Shown here piece after piece: positions 1 to 8,136 of a stretch of DNA of 64,000 nt. Position 1 is the stretch's first letter, and the number at the start of each line of letters is the position of its first letter. A program made the translations under genes and the position numbers. The stretch comes from CAMLFJ01 sp035524955 (lineage in GTDB: Bacteria; Methylomirabilota; Methylomirabilia; Rokubacteriales; CSP1-6). The DNA is taken from assembly GCA_035524955.1 (NCBI GenBank), contig DATLFG010000061.1, positions 1 through 64,000 of the forward strand, read 5' to 3'. Below the pieces are notes generated by a model that worked only from the letters and a program-made list of their open reading frames with translations, was not told the origin of the DNA and did not search any database.

Positions 1-1
1 C

Positions 2-439
2 TGCCGGTTCCCGGGCTGCCACGTGCGGGTCGGCGAAGGGCATCACGTGCGGCACTGGGCGCAGGGCGGCCCGACCACGCTGTCGAACCTGGCGCTCCTC
101 TGCCGCCGCCATCATCGGGCGGTGCACGAGGAGGGCTACCGCATCGAGCGACGGGCCGACGGCGCGTTCCAGTTCCGACGGCCGGATGGCCAAGTTTTGC
201 CCGACGTGCCCCCGCCAGCGGCGGTGCCCGCCGATCCGGCGGGCGCGCTCCGGGCGCAGAGCATCGCGCAGGGGCTCGAGCTGCATGCGCGCACGGGGCT
301 CGCGCAGTGGTTCGGGGAGCGGCTCGACGTCGGCTGGGCGATCGACGTGCTGCAGGCGACCCGCCTGACCTGCGGAGCCGCTACCGCCAGGCCTGCTCCA
401 CCGGCCTCCCCGGTCGGCGCAGCCGCCCCACCGCGATAG
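2..439 (+). CDS. HNH endonuclease, C-terminal part (5' end outside window)
   Basis: The frame is open from base 2, so the gene begins before the window. The visible start is a Cys-rich HNH core: CRFPGC, then GHHVRHW about ten residues on, a GGPTTLSNLALLC segment and RRHHRAVHE. These are the zinc-ligand cysteines and catalytic histidines of a C-terminal HNH domain, as in the DUF222/HNH proteins of GC-rich bacteria. The remaining 80 or so residues are Ala/Pro/Arg-rich with no further motif. The family cuts double-stranded DNA, but substrate and role cannot be told from this fragment. The family call is firm; completeness cannot be judged. Confidence 0.75.
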   Translation, partial: CRFPGCHVRVGEGHHVRHWAQGGPTTLSNLALLCRRHHRAVHEEGYRIERRADGAFQFRRPDGQVLPDVPPPAAVPADPAGALRAQSIAQGLELHARTGLAQWFGERLDVGWAIDVLQATRLTCGAATARPAPPASPVGAAAPPR

Positions 440-690
440 CGATGTTCAACAGGTTCCACAGATGCCGTTGACTATCTTGCCCGACCCTGATTTCGCTGGG
501 GGCGCCCACGCGAAGGGAGAAGCCCGGCTTCGAAACTGGGGTCTTCCTATCAGGTCTGAGTGGCTGGGAGATCAGTGAGTTGACCTTTGAGGCTGAATCG
601 ACCTGTTCCCCGAAGCTGGTCCAGGCCTGCTGAGGCAGGTTACGCGCGGGGCGATTCTCCCCGAATCTGGTCTAAGGGTTCCGCTGATAC
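440..690. other. Intergenic region with short imperfect repeats
   Basis: No coding region is supported here. A small hairpin (CCTGC/GCAGG with a TGAG loop) lies at 626-639. Two related stretches, TTCCCCGAAGCTGGTC near 605 and CTCCCCGAATCTGGTC near 657, form an imperfect direct repeat. Neither resembles a standard terminator because no T-run follows. The HNH gene ends on the left and the M24 gene ends on the right, so this is a convergent junction. Confidence 0.4.
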
Positions 691-2004
691 CTAGTACCGG
701 TTCGCGATGGGCAGCTCGTCAGCCGGGAAGAGCGTGATGATCTGCGCGCCCTTTGGCGTGACGATCACTTCCTCCTCGATGCGCGCGGCGGAGGTGCCGT
801 CGGTGGCCGGGCAGTAGGTCTCGACCGCGAAGACCATGCCGGCCTCGAGCTCCATCGGGTCGTCGAAGGAGTTGAGGCGCGAGATGATCGGCCGCTCATG
901 CAGGCCCAGGCCGAGGCCGTGGCAGAAGTTGAGGCCGAAGGCCGCCATCTCGCTCTCGAAGCCGATGTCCTGGGCGCGGGGGAAGGCGCGCGCGATGCGG
1001 TCGGTGCCGATGCCCGGCTTGATGAGGGCGATGGCCTCGTCCATCCACTCGCGGGCGCGCTTGTAGGCGGTGATCTGCGGGGCGGTGGCGCGTCCCACGC
1101 TGAACGTGCGGTAGTAGCAGGTGCGGTAGCCCACGTAGGACTGGATGATGTCGAAGAAGGCCTGGTCGCCCGGGCGGATCAGCCGGTCGGTGAAGTTGTG
1201 GGGGTGCGGGGAGCACCGCTCGCCCGAGATCGCGTTGATGGCCTCCACGCAGTCCGAGCCCATCTCGTAGAGCCGCTTGTTGGCCAGCGCCACGATGTCG
1301 TTCTCGCGCACCCCCGGCTTGAGCGCCTCGAAGATGTCCTGGTAGACGCCGTCGCCCATGGCGGCGGCCATGTTGAGCAGGACCAGCTCGTCGGCGTTCT
1401 TGATCACGCGGGCTTCCAGCATCACCTGCTGGCCGTCGCGCACCTGGACGCCCGCCTTCTGCAGCGCGAAGAGGAAGGGCGGCTCGACGACGTCGATGCC
1501 GAGCGGCATGCCCGCCACGCCCTCGCGGGTCAGGATGGCCTTGATCTCGCGGGCCGCCGCCTCGAACAGGCCGGCCTTGGGCGAGACCGCGCCCCGCATG
1601 CCGACCATGCCGGCCAGGCACTGGTTCGGCGGGAGCTGCGGCGTGGAGAGCCGGTGGTGCCGCGCCGCCGAGCCGAAGTCCCAGACCCAGGGCTGGCCGT
1701 TGCCGGTGAGGAGGCTCCAGCGGGTGAGCTTGTCGCGCGCCCACTCGCCGATGACGGTGCCCGAGATATAGCGGATATTGTACTGGTCGAAGAGCAGCAG
1801 CGCGCCCAGGCCCGACCGGGCGAGGGCCCGGCGGGTGCGGCCGAGGCGATACTCGTGCAGGCGGCGGAAGTCCACCCGCTCCTCGAAGTCCACCTGGGTG
1901 TGGCCGGGCGCCTGGATCGGCCGGTCCCAGCGGTGCTTCGGGTCCACCGCGTCGGGCTTCCGGGCCCGGGCCGTCGTGGCCGGGGCCGCTGCCTTGCGCG
2001 CCAT
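691..2004 (-). CDS. M24-family (creatinase/Xaa-Pro aminopeptidase-fold) protein with an altered metal site
   Basis: A 437-residue protein with a creatinase N-terminal domain followed by a pita-bread M24 domain. The overall pattern also recalls DddP-like DMSP lyases. The M24 metal ligands can be located: Asp285 in AFFDIIQS, His in FCHGLGLGLHERP, Glu in GMVFAVETY and Glu in ARIEEEV. The second aspartate, expected 11 residues after the first within GYxxDxxRTF, is Cys296 (GYRTCYYRTF); the codon is TGC at 1119-1117. A dinuclear hydrolase site is therefore not intact, so the activity may be non-peptidase or depend on another metal arrangement. The start is ATG at 2004, preceded by GAGGAGGCGG. It diverges from the acyl-CoA dehydrogenase gene at 2084. 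Confidence 0.8.
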   Translation of the reverse strand: MARKAAAPATTARARKPDAVDPKHRWDRPIQAPGHTQVDFEERVDFRRLHEYRLGRTRRALARSGLGALLLFDQYNIRYISGTVIGEWARDKLTRWSLLTGNGQPWVWDFGSAARHHRLSTPQLPPNQCLAGMVGMRGAVSPKAGLFEAAAREIKAILTREGVAGMPLGIDVVEPPFLFALQKAGVQVRDGQQVMLEARVIKNADELVLLNMAAAMGDGVYQDIFEALKPGVRENDIVALANKRLYEMGSDCVEAINAISGERCSPHPHNFTDRLIRPGDQAFFDIIQSYVGYRTCYYRTFSVGRATAPQITAYKRAREWMDEAIALIKPGIGTDRIARAFPRAQDIGFESEMAAFGLNFCHGLGLGLHERPIISRLNSFDDPMELEAGMVFAVETYCPATDGTSAARIEEEVIVTPKGAQIITLFPADELPIANRY

Positions 2005-2067
2005 CTCCGCCTCCTCGCGTTCGTGGTGAGCGACGCGTCTCTCCTACCACAGACCCGCCGTTCGCGA

Positions 2068-2073
2068 TAGACT
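2068..2073 (+). promoter_or_regulatory. -10 element TAGACT close to a start codon
   Basis: TAGACT ends 10 bases before the ATG at 2084. The same hexamer at about the same distance recurs before several unrelated genes in the window, which supports a real promoter giving a near-leaderless mRNA. No clear -35 hexamer is visible. Confidence 0.5.
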
Positions 2074-2083
2074 CGGCTGCACG

Positions 2084-3850
2084 ATGACGACGCCGTCCCC
2101 GCACGACGCCCCCGCCCAGGACGCGATGCCGACCACCCGGGGCCTGAACTACTTCATGGAAGACCGCAACTTCCAGTTCCTCTGCGAGTCGGTGATGGGC
2201 GCGGAGGTCTACGAGCGGGCCCGGCCGCACCTGATTGATCTGGGCGCGATCGCGGGGGACGAGCTCGACGCGCTGGCCGCCGTCGCCGATCGCAACCCGC
2301 CGGTGCTCCGCGCCTGGGACGAGCGGGGGCAGCGCGTGGACGAGGTGGTGCGGCATCCGGCCTACCGGCGCATGGAGGAGATCGCGTTCTGCCGCTTCGG
2401 GCTGGCCGCGATGGCGCACCGGCCGGGCGTGCTGGGCTGGCCCGGCCGCGCCCCGCAGGTGCTCAAGTACGCGCTCTCGTACCTCTTCGCCCAGAGCGAG
2501 TTCGGGCTGCTCTGCCCGGTGAACATGACGGACTCGTGCGCGCGCATGCTAGGCGCGTTCGGGAGCGAGGATCTGAAGGGGCGCTACCTGCCGCATCTGA
2601 CCGCCACCGAGCCCGATGCGCTCTGGCAGGGCACGCAGTGGATGACCGAGCGCACCGGCGGCTCCGACGTGGGCGCCTCCACCACGGTGGCCCGGCGCGG
2701 GGCGGACGGGCAGTGGCGCCTCTGGGGCGACAAGTGGTTCACCTCGGTGGCCAACGCGGAGCTCGCGCTGACGCTGGCCCGGCCCGAGGGGGCGCCCGAG
2801 GGCACGCGCGGGCTCGCGATGTTCCTGGTGCCGAGGCGCCTGCCCGACGGCAGCAAGAACGCCTGGACGGTCAACCGGCTGAAGGACAAGCTGGGCTCGC
2901 GCTCGATGGCGACCGGCGAGGTCACCTACGCGGGGGCGGTGGCCTACGTGGTGGGCGAGCTCGGCGAAGGCTTCAAGCAGATGATGGAGATGGTCAACGG
3001 CTCGCGGCTCTCCAACGCGATGCGCGCGGCCGGGATCATGCGGCGCGCCCTGCTCGAGTCGCTGGTGCACGCGCGGCAGCGCGTCGCCTTCGGCCGGCCG
3101 CTGGTGGAGCTGCCGCTGCTGCGCAGCAACCTGCTCGGCATGCTGCTGGACGCCGAGGCGGCGGCCTCGGTGATCCTCAACGGCGCCGCGCTGCTCGACC
3201 GGCGCGAGGCAGGATCGGCCGAGGCGCGGGCGCTCGCGCGGGTGTGGACGCCGCTCGCCAAGTACTGGATCACGCTGCGGGCGCGCGACGTGACCGCGGA
3301 GGCCATGAACGTGCGCGGCGGCAACGGCTACGTGGAGGAGTGGGTGAACCCGCGCCTGCTGCGCGACGCCTACCTCGGCGCGATCTGGGAGGGCTCGGCC
3401 AACGTGGTGGCGCTCGACGTGCAGCGCGCGATCCTCAAGGACCGCGGCCTCGAGGCGCTGGCCGCCTTCATGGCCGAGCGGCTCGGCCGGGTCACCGAGC
3501 CGGCCGCCAAGCCGTGGGTGGACCTCGTGAAGGGTAATCTCGAGGCGGTGACCCGCCAGGCGGCGGCCTGGGCCGCGCAGCCCGCCGGCGAGCGGGAGCT
3601 GGCGGCACGCCCGGTGGCGGACACGCTCTACCATCTGCTCGCGGGCTCGCTGCTGCTGGCCGAGGGGCAGCTCCTGCGCGAGCAGGGCGGCGGGTACCGG
3701 AAGCTGCTCGCGGCCGGGCTCTATCTCAAGCGCTGGCTCGAGCCGCGTGGCCCCTCGAGCCCGCCGTTCACCGCGCGCCAGATCGAGTGGCTCGAGCCGC
3801 TCGCGGAGTGGCGGCCCATCGCCGCCGCGGCGCTCGCCGACGTGGACTAG
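2084..3850 (+). CDS. Acyl-CoA dehydrogenase, AidB-like long form
   Basis: A 588-residue FAD-dependent acyl-CoA dehydrogenase that should oxidise an acyl-CoA to the enoyl-CoA and pass electrons to ETF. In order there is a helical N-terminal domain, the beta-domain motif QGTQWMTERTGGSDVG (about residues 183-198), the FAD segment RQRVAFGRPLVELPLLR and the catalytic-base region YLGAIWEGSANVVALD, where Glu of WEGS corresponds to the MCAD catalytic Glu. A C-terminal extension of about 130 residues makes it longer than the usual 380-400 and closer to AidB-type enzymes. It lies 7 bases before an acyl-CoA synthetase gene, so the two probably activate and then oxidise the same acid. The substrate is unknown. 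Confidence 0.88.
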   Translation: MTTPSPHDAPAQDAMPTTRGLNYFMEDRNFQFLCESVMGAEVYERARPHLIDLGAIAGDELDALAAVADRNPPVLRAWDERGQRVDEVVRHPAYRRMEEIAFCRFGLAAMAHRPGVLGWPGRAPQVLKYALSYLFAQSEFGLLCPVNMTDSCARMLGAFGSEDLKGRYLPHLTATEPDALWQGTQWMTERTGGSDVGASTTVARRGADGQWRLWGDKWFTSVANAELALTLARPEGAPEGTRGLAMFLVPRRLPDGSKNAWTVNRLKDKLGSRSMATGEVTYAGAVAYVVGELGEGFKQMMEMVNGSRLSNAMRAAGIMRRALLESLVHARQRVAFGRPLVELPLLRSNLLGMLLDAEAAASVILNGAALLDRREAGSAEARALARVWTPLAKYWITLRARDVTAEAMNVRGGNGYVEEWVNPRLLRDAYLGAIWEGSANVVALDVQRAILKDRGLEALAAFMAERLGRVTEPAAKPWVDLVKGNLEAVTRQAAAWAAQPAGERELAARPVADTLYHLLAGSLLLAEGQLLREQGGGYRKLLAAGLYLKRWLEPRGPSSPPFTARQIEWLEPLAEWRPIAAAALADVD

Positions 3851-3857
3851 AGGCCCC

Positions 3858-5798
3858 ATGGACGTCTCCGAGATCATCTGGCGGCCGGACCCCGAGGCGG
3901 CCGCCCGCACCCGCATGGGCCGCTTCATGGCGCAGCACGGCCTCGCGACCCTCGAAGACCTGCAGCGGCGCTCGATCGCGGAGCCCGAGTGGTACTGGGA
4001 CGCGGTCTCGCGCGACCTGGGCTTCCACTGGTTCACGCCGTACCGGCGCGTCCTCGACGAGTCGAGGGGCATCGCGTGGCCGCGCTGGTTCGAGGGCGGC
4101 CGGCTCAACCTGGCCGACAACTGCGTGGACCGGCACATCGCGGCGGGCCGCGGCGGCAAGGCCGCGGTGATCGCCGAGGCGGAAGACGGCACGGTCCGCA
4201 CGGTCACCTACGCGGAGCTGTTGGCGGAGATCAACCGGCTCGCCAATGCGCTCAGGCGGCTGGGGATCCGCCCGGGCGACACGGTGGGGATCTTCCTGCC
4301 CATGTGCGCCGAGGCGGTGATCGCCACGCTCGCGGTGGCGCGGATCGGCGCGGTCTACACGCCGTGCTTCTCGGGCTACGGCGCCCAGGCGGTGGCCTCG
4401 CGCCTGGACGGCTGCGGGGCGCGCCTGCTCATCACCGCCGACGCCTTCGCGCGCCGCGGCCAGGCGATCCCGCTCAAACGCACCGCGGACGAGGCGGTGA
4501 GCGCCTCGCCCAGCGTGGAGCACGTGATCGTGTACCGCCGGGGCGACGGCGACGTGCCGTGGAAGGACGGCCGCGACCTCTGGTGGCACGAGCTGGTGGC
4601 GAAGGAGTCCACGGACTGCCCGGCGCTGCCGGTCGAGGCCGATCACCCGTGCCTGATCATCTACACCTCCGGCACCACCGGCCGGCCCAAGGGCACCGTG
4701 CTCACCCACGGCGGCTTCTCGATCAAGAACGCGCACGACTTCGCGTATCTCTTCGACCTCGGCGAGTCCGACCGGCTCTTCTGGGTGACCGACCTGGGCT
4801 GGCTCATGGGCCCGATGCTGATCGGCGGCGCGCTCCTCACCGGCGGCACCGCGGTGCTCTTCGAGGGCACGCCCGACTACCCGAAGCCGGACCGGCTCTG
4901 GTCGGTGCTGGAGCGCCACCGCGTCACCGTGCTCGGCATCTCGCCCACCGCGGTGCGCGCGCTCATGCCCCACGGCGCCGAGTGGGTGACGCGCCGCGAT
5001 CTCTCCTCGCTCAAGCTGATGGCCTCCACCGGCGAGCCGTGGAACCCCGAGCCCTACCGCTGGCTCTACGAGACCGCGGGGAAGGGCAAGCTGCCGATCA
5101 TCAACTATACGGGCGGCACTGAGATCTCGGGCGGCATCCTCTCGTGCTTTCCGATCGCGCCGATCAAGCCGTGCTCGTTCGCGGGGCCGATCCCCGGCAT
5201 GGCCGCCGACGTCTACGACGAGGACGGCCGGCCGGTGCGCGGGCAGGTGGGCGAGCTGGTGATCACGCGGCCCTGGCCCGGCATGACCGCGGGCTTCTGG
5301 AAGGACGCGGAGCGCTACATCGAGACGTACTGGTCGCGCTGGCCGGAGGTGTGGGTGCACGGCGACTGGGCCTACATCGACCCCGACGGCTTCTGGTTCA
5401 TCCAGGGGCGCTCGGACGACACGCTGAAGATCGCGGGCAAGCGGGTGGGCCCGGCCGAGGTCGAGTCGGTGCTGGTGGGCCACCCCGCGGTGGCGGAGGC
5501 CGCGGCCATCGGCGTGCCGCACGAGATCAAGGGCGAGACGGTGGTGTGCTTCGCGGTGCTGCGCCCCGACCGGCAGGCGTCGGAGGCGCTCCGCGCCGAG
5601 CTCATAGAAGAAGTCGTGCGCTCGATGGGGAAGGCCATCCGCCCGGAGCGCGTGCTGTTCGCGCGAGAGCTGCCCAAGACCCGCAGCGCCAAGATCATGC
5701 GGCGGGTGGTGCGCGCGGCCTACCTGGGCAAGGACCCGGGCGATCTCTCCTCGCTCGACAACCCCGGCGGCGTGAAGGCGATCAGCGAGGCGCTCTAG
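3858..5798 (+). CDS. Acetyl-CoA synthetase-like AMP-forming acyl-CoA ligase
   Basis: A 646-residue ANL-superfamily ligase. It has the P-loop-like YTSGTTGRPKG, the adenylate-binding NYTGGTEISGG, the hinge region GDWAYIDPDGFWFIQGRSDDTLKIAGKRVGP and the C-terminal catalytic lysine motif KTRSAKIMRR (usual SGK is SAK here). The length and N-terminal LNLADNCVDRH place it with acetyl/propionyl-CoA synthetases. The frame is open upstream, but the ATG at 3858 seven bases after the acyl-CoA dehydrogenase stop gives the normal family N-terminus. Co-transcription with the dehydrogenase suggests a short- or medium-chain acid; specificity is not readable from sequence. Confidence 0.88.
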   Translation: MDVSEIIWRPDPEAAARTRMGRFMAQHGLATLEDLQRRSIAEPEWYWDAVSRDLGFHWFTPYRRVLDESRGIAWPRWFEGGRLNLADNCVDRHIAAGRGGKAAVIAEAEDGTVRTVTYAELLAEINRLANALRRLGIRPGDTVGIFLPMCAEAVIATLAVARIGAVYTPCFSGYGAQAVASRLDGCGARLLITADAFARRGQAIPLKRTADEAVSASPSVEHVIVYRRGDGDVPWKDGRDLWWHELVAKESTDCPALPVEADHPCLIIYTSGTTGRPKGTVLTHGGFSIKNAHDFAYLFDLGESDRLFWVTDLGWLMGPMLIGGALLTGGTAVLFEGTPDYPKPDRLWSVLERHRVTVLGISPTAVRALMPHGAEWVTRRDLSSLKLMASTGEPWNPEPYRWLYETAGKGKLPIINYTGGTEISGGILSCFPIAPIKPCSFAGPIPGMAADVYDEDGRPVRGQVGELVITRPWPGMTAGFWKDAERYIETYWSRWPEVWVHGDWAYIDPDGFWFIQGRSDDTLKIAGKRVGPAEVESVLVGHPAVAEAAAIGVPHEIKGETVVCFAVLRPDRQASEALRAELIEEVVRSMGKAIRPERVLFARELPKTRSAKIMRRVVRAAYLGKDPGDLSSLDNPGGVKAISEAL

Positions 5799-5802
5799 GA
5801 TT

Positions 5803-5889
5803 CCCCCTCACCCTGCCCTCTCCCCCTCGACGGGAGAGGGTGTCCTGTGACTCCCCTCTCCCCTTAGGGGAGAGGGCAGGGTGAGGGGG
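5803..5889. repeat. Double-hairpin palindromic repeat (REP-like), copy 1
   Basis: A perfect 23-bp inverted repeat pairs 5803-5825 with 5867-5889. Each arm can instead fold locally: CCCTCTCCC at 5816-5824 with 5832-5840, and CCCTCTCCCC at 5854-5863 with 5867-5876. It follows the ligase gene and faces the end of hemP, so it could act as a bidirectional terminator. Related but shorter copies occur at 31508-31560 and 33211-33233, making it a dispersed repeat rather than a gene-specific terminator. Confidence 0.75.
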
Positions 5890-5965
5890 CGCCGCGAGCA
5901 CGCGAACGCCGCCACGACGAGCAGGACCACCGCGAGCTGGGTCAGCACGCCTTGCCAGGATGTGG

Positions 5966-6145
5966 CTACTTGGTCAGGATCAGCTTGTCCGCCTTGGTGA
6001 TGCGCAGCCGGTATTCCTGGCCTCGATGCACGATGACGATCTCACGGCGTCCCCGGAAGAGCTCCGTGCTCGCGATCCGCACGCCCGCGCGGGCCGCGGT
6101 GGGGGCCTCGCGGGCGATCGGACCCTCGCCGGGCCGGTCGATCAC
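5966..6145 (-). CDS. hemP: Hemin uptake protein HemP
   Basis: A 59-residue protein whose last 35 residues (STELFRGRREIVIVHRGQEY then RLRITKADKLILTK) match the HemP family signature. HemP is a small conserved protein tied to heme/iron uptake in many bacteria, and in some it acts as a regulator. The GTG start at 6145 overlaps the bfr stop as GTGA, so translation is probably coupled to bfr. Longer in-frame ORFs upstream are antisense read-through of bfr. The gene is last in a bfd-bfr-hemP iron cluster, consistent with iron-responsive control, but no Fur box could be identified with confidence. Confidence 0.8.
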   Translation of the reverse strand: MIDRPGEGPIAREAPTAARAGVRIASTELFRGRREIVIVHRGQEYRLRITKADKLILTK

Positions 6146-6531
6146 GTGTCCTCTTCCTTGATCTGCTGGGCGAGATAGTGCGCCTCGCCCACCTGCCGGA
6201 TCAGCTCCATCTGCGCCTCGATCCAATCGATGTGCCCCTCCTCGGCGGTCAGGATGTCCTCCACGAGATCGCGGGTGCCGTTGTCGCCCAGGCCGCGGCA
6301 CAGCTCCACGCCCGCGTTGAGCGCGGCCACCGCGACCCGCTCCAGCTCGAGATCCAGCCGGAGCTGCTCGGGCACCGTCTGCCCCACGTTCACCTTGCCG
6401 AGCCGCTGCACGTTGGGGACACCTTCCAGGTACAGGATGCGGGCGATGAGCCGGTCGGCGTGGCGCATCTCACCGATCGATTCCTCGCGCAGCTTCTTCC
6501 ACAGGCGCTTGTAGCCCCAGTTCTCGCACAT
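6142..6531 (-). CDS. bfr: Bacterioferritin, N-terminally truncated
   Basis: Bacterioferritin stores iron as a 24-mer with haem at dimer interfaces. This 129-residue ORF aligns from the HARM-x-ENWG region to the C-terminus and keeps ESIGEMRHAD (ferroxidase Glu and His plus the haem Met), LELE and EEGHIDWIE. The usual first 28-30 residues, helix A with one ferroxidase Glu, are missing. Upstream the bfr frame reads SAHARM and then meets TGA at 6549-6547, with no other start available. The preceding bfd frame runs on across this point. A deletion joining bfd and bfr, or an assembly collapse, is the simplest explanation. The protein probably cannot form a full ferroxidase centre. Confidence 0.7.
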   Translation of the reverse strand: MCENWGYKRLWKKLREESIGEMRHADRLIARILYLEGVPNVQRLGKVNVGQTVPEQLRLDLELERVAVAALNAGVELCRGLGDNGTRDLVEDILTAEEGHIDWIEAQMELIRQVGEAHYLAQQIKEEDT

Positions 6532-6707
6532 CCGCGCGTGGGCCGATCACGGGTCCGCTCCACCAGCGCGTCCAGGAGATCGCGGCAGGCGCCGCAGTCG
6601 CCGCCGGCGCCGCATGCGCGCTCGACCTGCGCGACGGTGGACGCGCCCTCCGCGATGGTCGCCTCGATGGCGCGATCGGAGACGCCGCGGCAGAGACACA
6701 CGATCAC
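6390..6707 (-). CDS. bfd: Bacterioferritin-associated ferredoxin (Bfd), 3' end fused out of frame into bfr
   Basis: The GTG start at 6707 gives VIVCLCRGVSDRAIEATI with a later GGDCGACRDLLDALVE, the four-cysteine C-x-C...C-x-x-C pattern of the [2Fe-2S] BFD domain. Bfd reduces bacterioferritin cores to release iron. The domain is complete by about residue 55. The frame then continues about 140 bases across the bfr start and stops at 6390, so the last 45-50 residues are non-homologous read-through. The true gene probably once stopped near 6550, before the truncated bfr. Confidence 0.65.
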   Translation of the reverse strand: MIVCLCRGVSDRAIEATIAEGASTVAQVERACGAGGDCGACRDLLDALVERTRDRPTRGCARTGATSACGRSCARNRSVRCATPTGSSPASCTWKVSPTCSGSAR

Positions 6708-6754
6708 GCGCGGGGTCTCCCGGGGGCGGCGGGCCCGGAGGGGAGAGGGGTCGG

Positions 6755-7291
6755 CTAGAGGACGTGGAGGAGGGGACGGGCGCGCAGGGAGGCCTCGTCC
6801 CAGAAGCCGGTGGCGCGCAGCTCCTCGAGCGCCCGGGCCGCGTCGTCGCCCCGCATGACCGCGAGCGTCTCGCCGCCCGGGAAGAAGCCGCCGAAGGCCA
6901 TGCGCCCGCCGCCGCGCGCCTCGATCAGGGCGAACGAGGCCATCTCGACGTCCGGCGCGACGCCTTCCACCAGCGTGACGCGGCGCGAGCCGTCGGTGAC
7001 AAGCGGGACCAGCTCCCACGGCTCGAGGAACTGGGCGAAGGAGCGCGGGGTGTAGGTCGGCCACACCCCGCCGGTCACGTAGGGATCCTCCTCCACCAGG
7101 CGGCGCAGGTCGTCGGGCTGCTGGACGCGGTAGAACAGGTCGGCGCCGCGGCCGTCCGGTGCGGGCCCGCCGCCGATGACCAGCCCCTGCGACCGCAGGC
7201 CCATCAGCCGCTCCAGGTGGGCCGCGCGGTGGGGCTCGCGCTTCTGCAGGTAGTCGTCCCCGGTCTGGACCGCGACGTGGTAGACGATCAC
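6755..7291 (-). CDS. YCII-domain protein
   Basis: A 178-residue protein. The first 100 residues (VIVYHVAVQTGDDYLQKREP, then HRAAHLERLMGLRSQGLVIGGGPAPDG split here by the motif boundary, ending in DPYVTGGVWPTYTPR) carry the YCII/YciI pattern: a ferredoxin-like fold with conserved His and Asp-Pro-Y/F. The C-terminal 75 residues may be a second, degenerate copy. The GTG start at 7291 overlaps the stop of the dehalogenase-like gene as GTGA. YCII proteins include small enzymes acting on chlorinated or lactone-type intermediates (such as 5-chloromuconolactone dehalogenase), which makes its coupling to a halohydrin-dehalogenase-like gene suggestive; the exact activity is unknown. Confidence 0.7.
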   Translation of the reverse strand: MIVYHVAVQTGDDYLQKREPHRAAHLERLMGLRSQGLVIGGGPAPDGRGADLFYRVQQPDDLRRLVEEDPYVTGGVWPTYTPRSFAQFLEPWELVPLVTDGSRRVTLVEGVAPDVEMASFALIEARGGGRMAFGGFFPGGETLAVMRGDDAARALEELRATGFWDEASLRARPLLHVL

Positions 7292-8046
7292 GGCGTCACC
7301 CAGCCGCCCGCGAAGGGGATGACCTGGCCGATGAAGAAGTCGGCGTCCTCGGAGGCCAGGTACACGGCCAGGCGGGCCGACTCCTCGCCGCGGGCGAGCC
7401 GGCCCGCCGGGATGTTCTTGACCATGCGCGCGAGCCGGACCGGGTCGCCGGTCAGCGCGGGCGGGAAGTAGGTCGGGTTCTCGACGTAGTTCTGGGCGAT
7501 CGCGTTGACCTGGATGCCCGCGCCCGCCACCTCGCGCCCGACGGCCTTCGTGAGCCCGTTCACGCCCGCCCGCGCCGCGGTGTAGGCCGCGTAGTTGGGC
7601 AGGCCGGGGAAGGCGGCGGCCGAGGACATGTTGATGATCTTGCCGCGACCGGCTGGCCGCATCACCCGCAGCGCGGCGCGCAGGCAGAAGAACGGCTCGT
7701 CGAGCAGGCGCGCCATCATCTCGCGCCACGCCGCGTCGGTGATCTGCTCGACCGGGCTCCCGGAGGGCGGGTGCGCGTTGTTGTTGACGAGGATGTCGAG
7801 CCGGCCGAAGCGCGCCACCACCGCCTGCACCGCGCGCTCCGCCTCGCCCGGCCGGCTCAGATCGCCCGTCAGCGACAGCACGTCGCGCCCGAGGCCCTCC
7901 GCGATGAGCGCATAGGGTTTCACCGCCGCCTCGTCGCGGTCGTGGAGCGCCACCGCGGCGCCCTCGCGGCAGAACTCCTCGGTGATGGCGGGGCCCATGA
8001 AGTGGCTGACGTTGGTGATGAGGGCGATTTTTCCGGTGAGCTTCAT
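7288..8046 (-). CDS. Halohydrin dehalogenase-like SDR-fold enzyme
   Basis: A 252-residue short-chain dehydrogenase-fold protein in which the cofactor motif TGxxxGxG is replaced by T11-NVSH-F16-M-G18. This exactly fits the T-x4-F/Y-x-G signature of halohydrin dehalogenases. The catalytic triad is Ser142, Tyr155 and Arg159 (S-x12-Y-x3-R; YTAAR) instead of the SDR Y-x3-K. Known halohydrin dehalogenases close vicinal halohydrins to epoxides, releasing halide, and can reopen epoxides with anions, without NAD(P). An unusual SDR is the alternative, but both diagnostic motifs are present together. The ATG at 8046 begins MKLTGKIALIT. The gene diverges from a helicase and is translationally coupled to a YCII protein. 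Confidence 0.75.
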   Translation of the reverse strand: MKLTGKIALITNVSHFMGPAITEEFCREGAAVALHDRDEAAVKPYALIAEGLGRDVLSLTGDLSRPGEAERAVQAVVARFGRLDILVNNNAHPPSGSPVEQITDAAWREMMARLLDEPFFCLRAALRVMRPAGRGKIINMSSAAAFPGLPNYAAYTAARAGVNGLTKAVGREVAGAGIQVNAIAQNYVENPTYFPPALTGDPVRLARMVKNIPAGRLARGEESARLAVYLASEDADFFIGQVIPFAGGWVTP

Positions 8047-8136
8047 GGGCCGGGGACCGTCATGGCCCGAGCCTACTCGGGGCTTCGCGGGCGCGCAAGG
8101 CCGTGGTACCGTGAGGACGCGGGCCAGGGAGGTACC

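Noticed and set aside
5808..5948. 46-codon minus-strand ORF with one hydrophobic helix after hemP
   Set aside because: Half of it is the palindromic repeat and there is no ribosome site; probably fortuitous.
6542..6552. TGA just upstream of bfr as a selenocysteine codon
   Set aside because: The aligned position is not Cys in bacterioferritins, no start codon lies upstream in that frame and no SECIS-like hairpin was found at the right distance.
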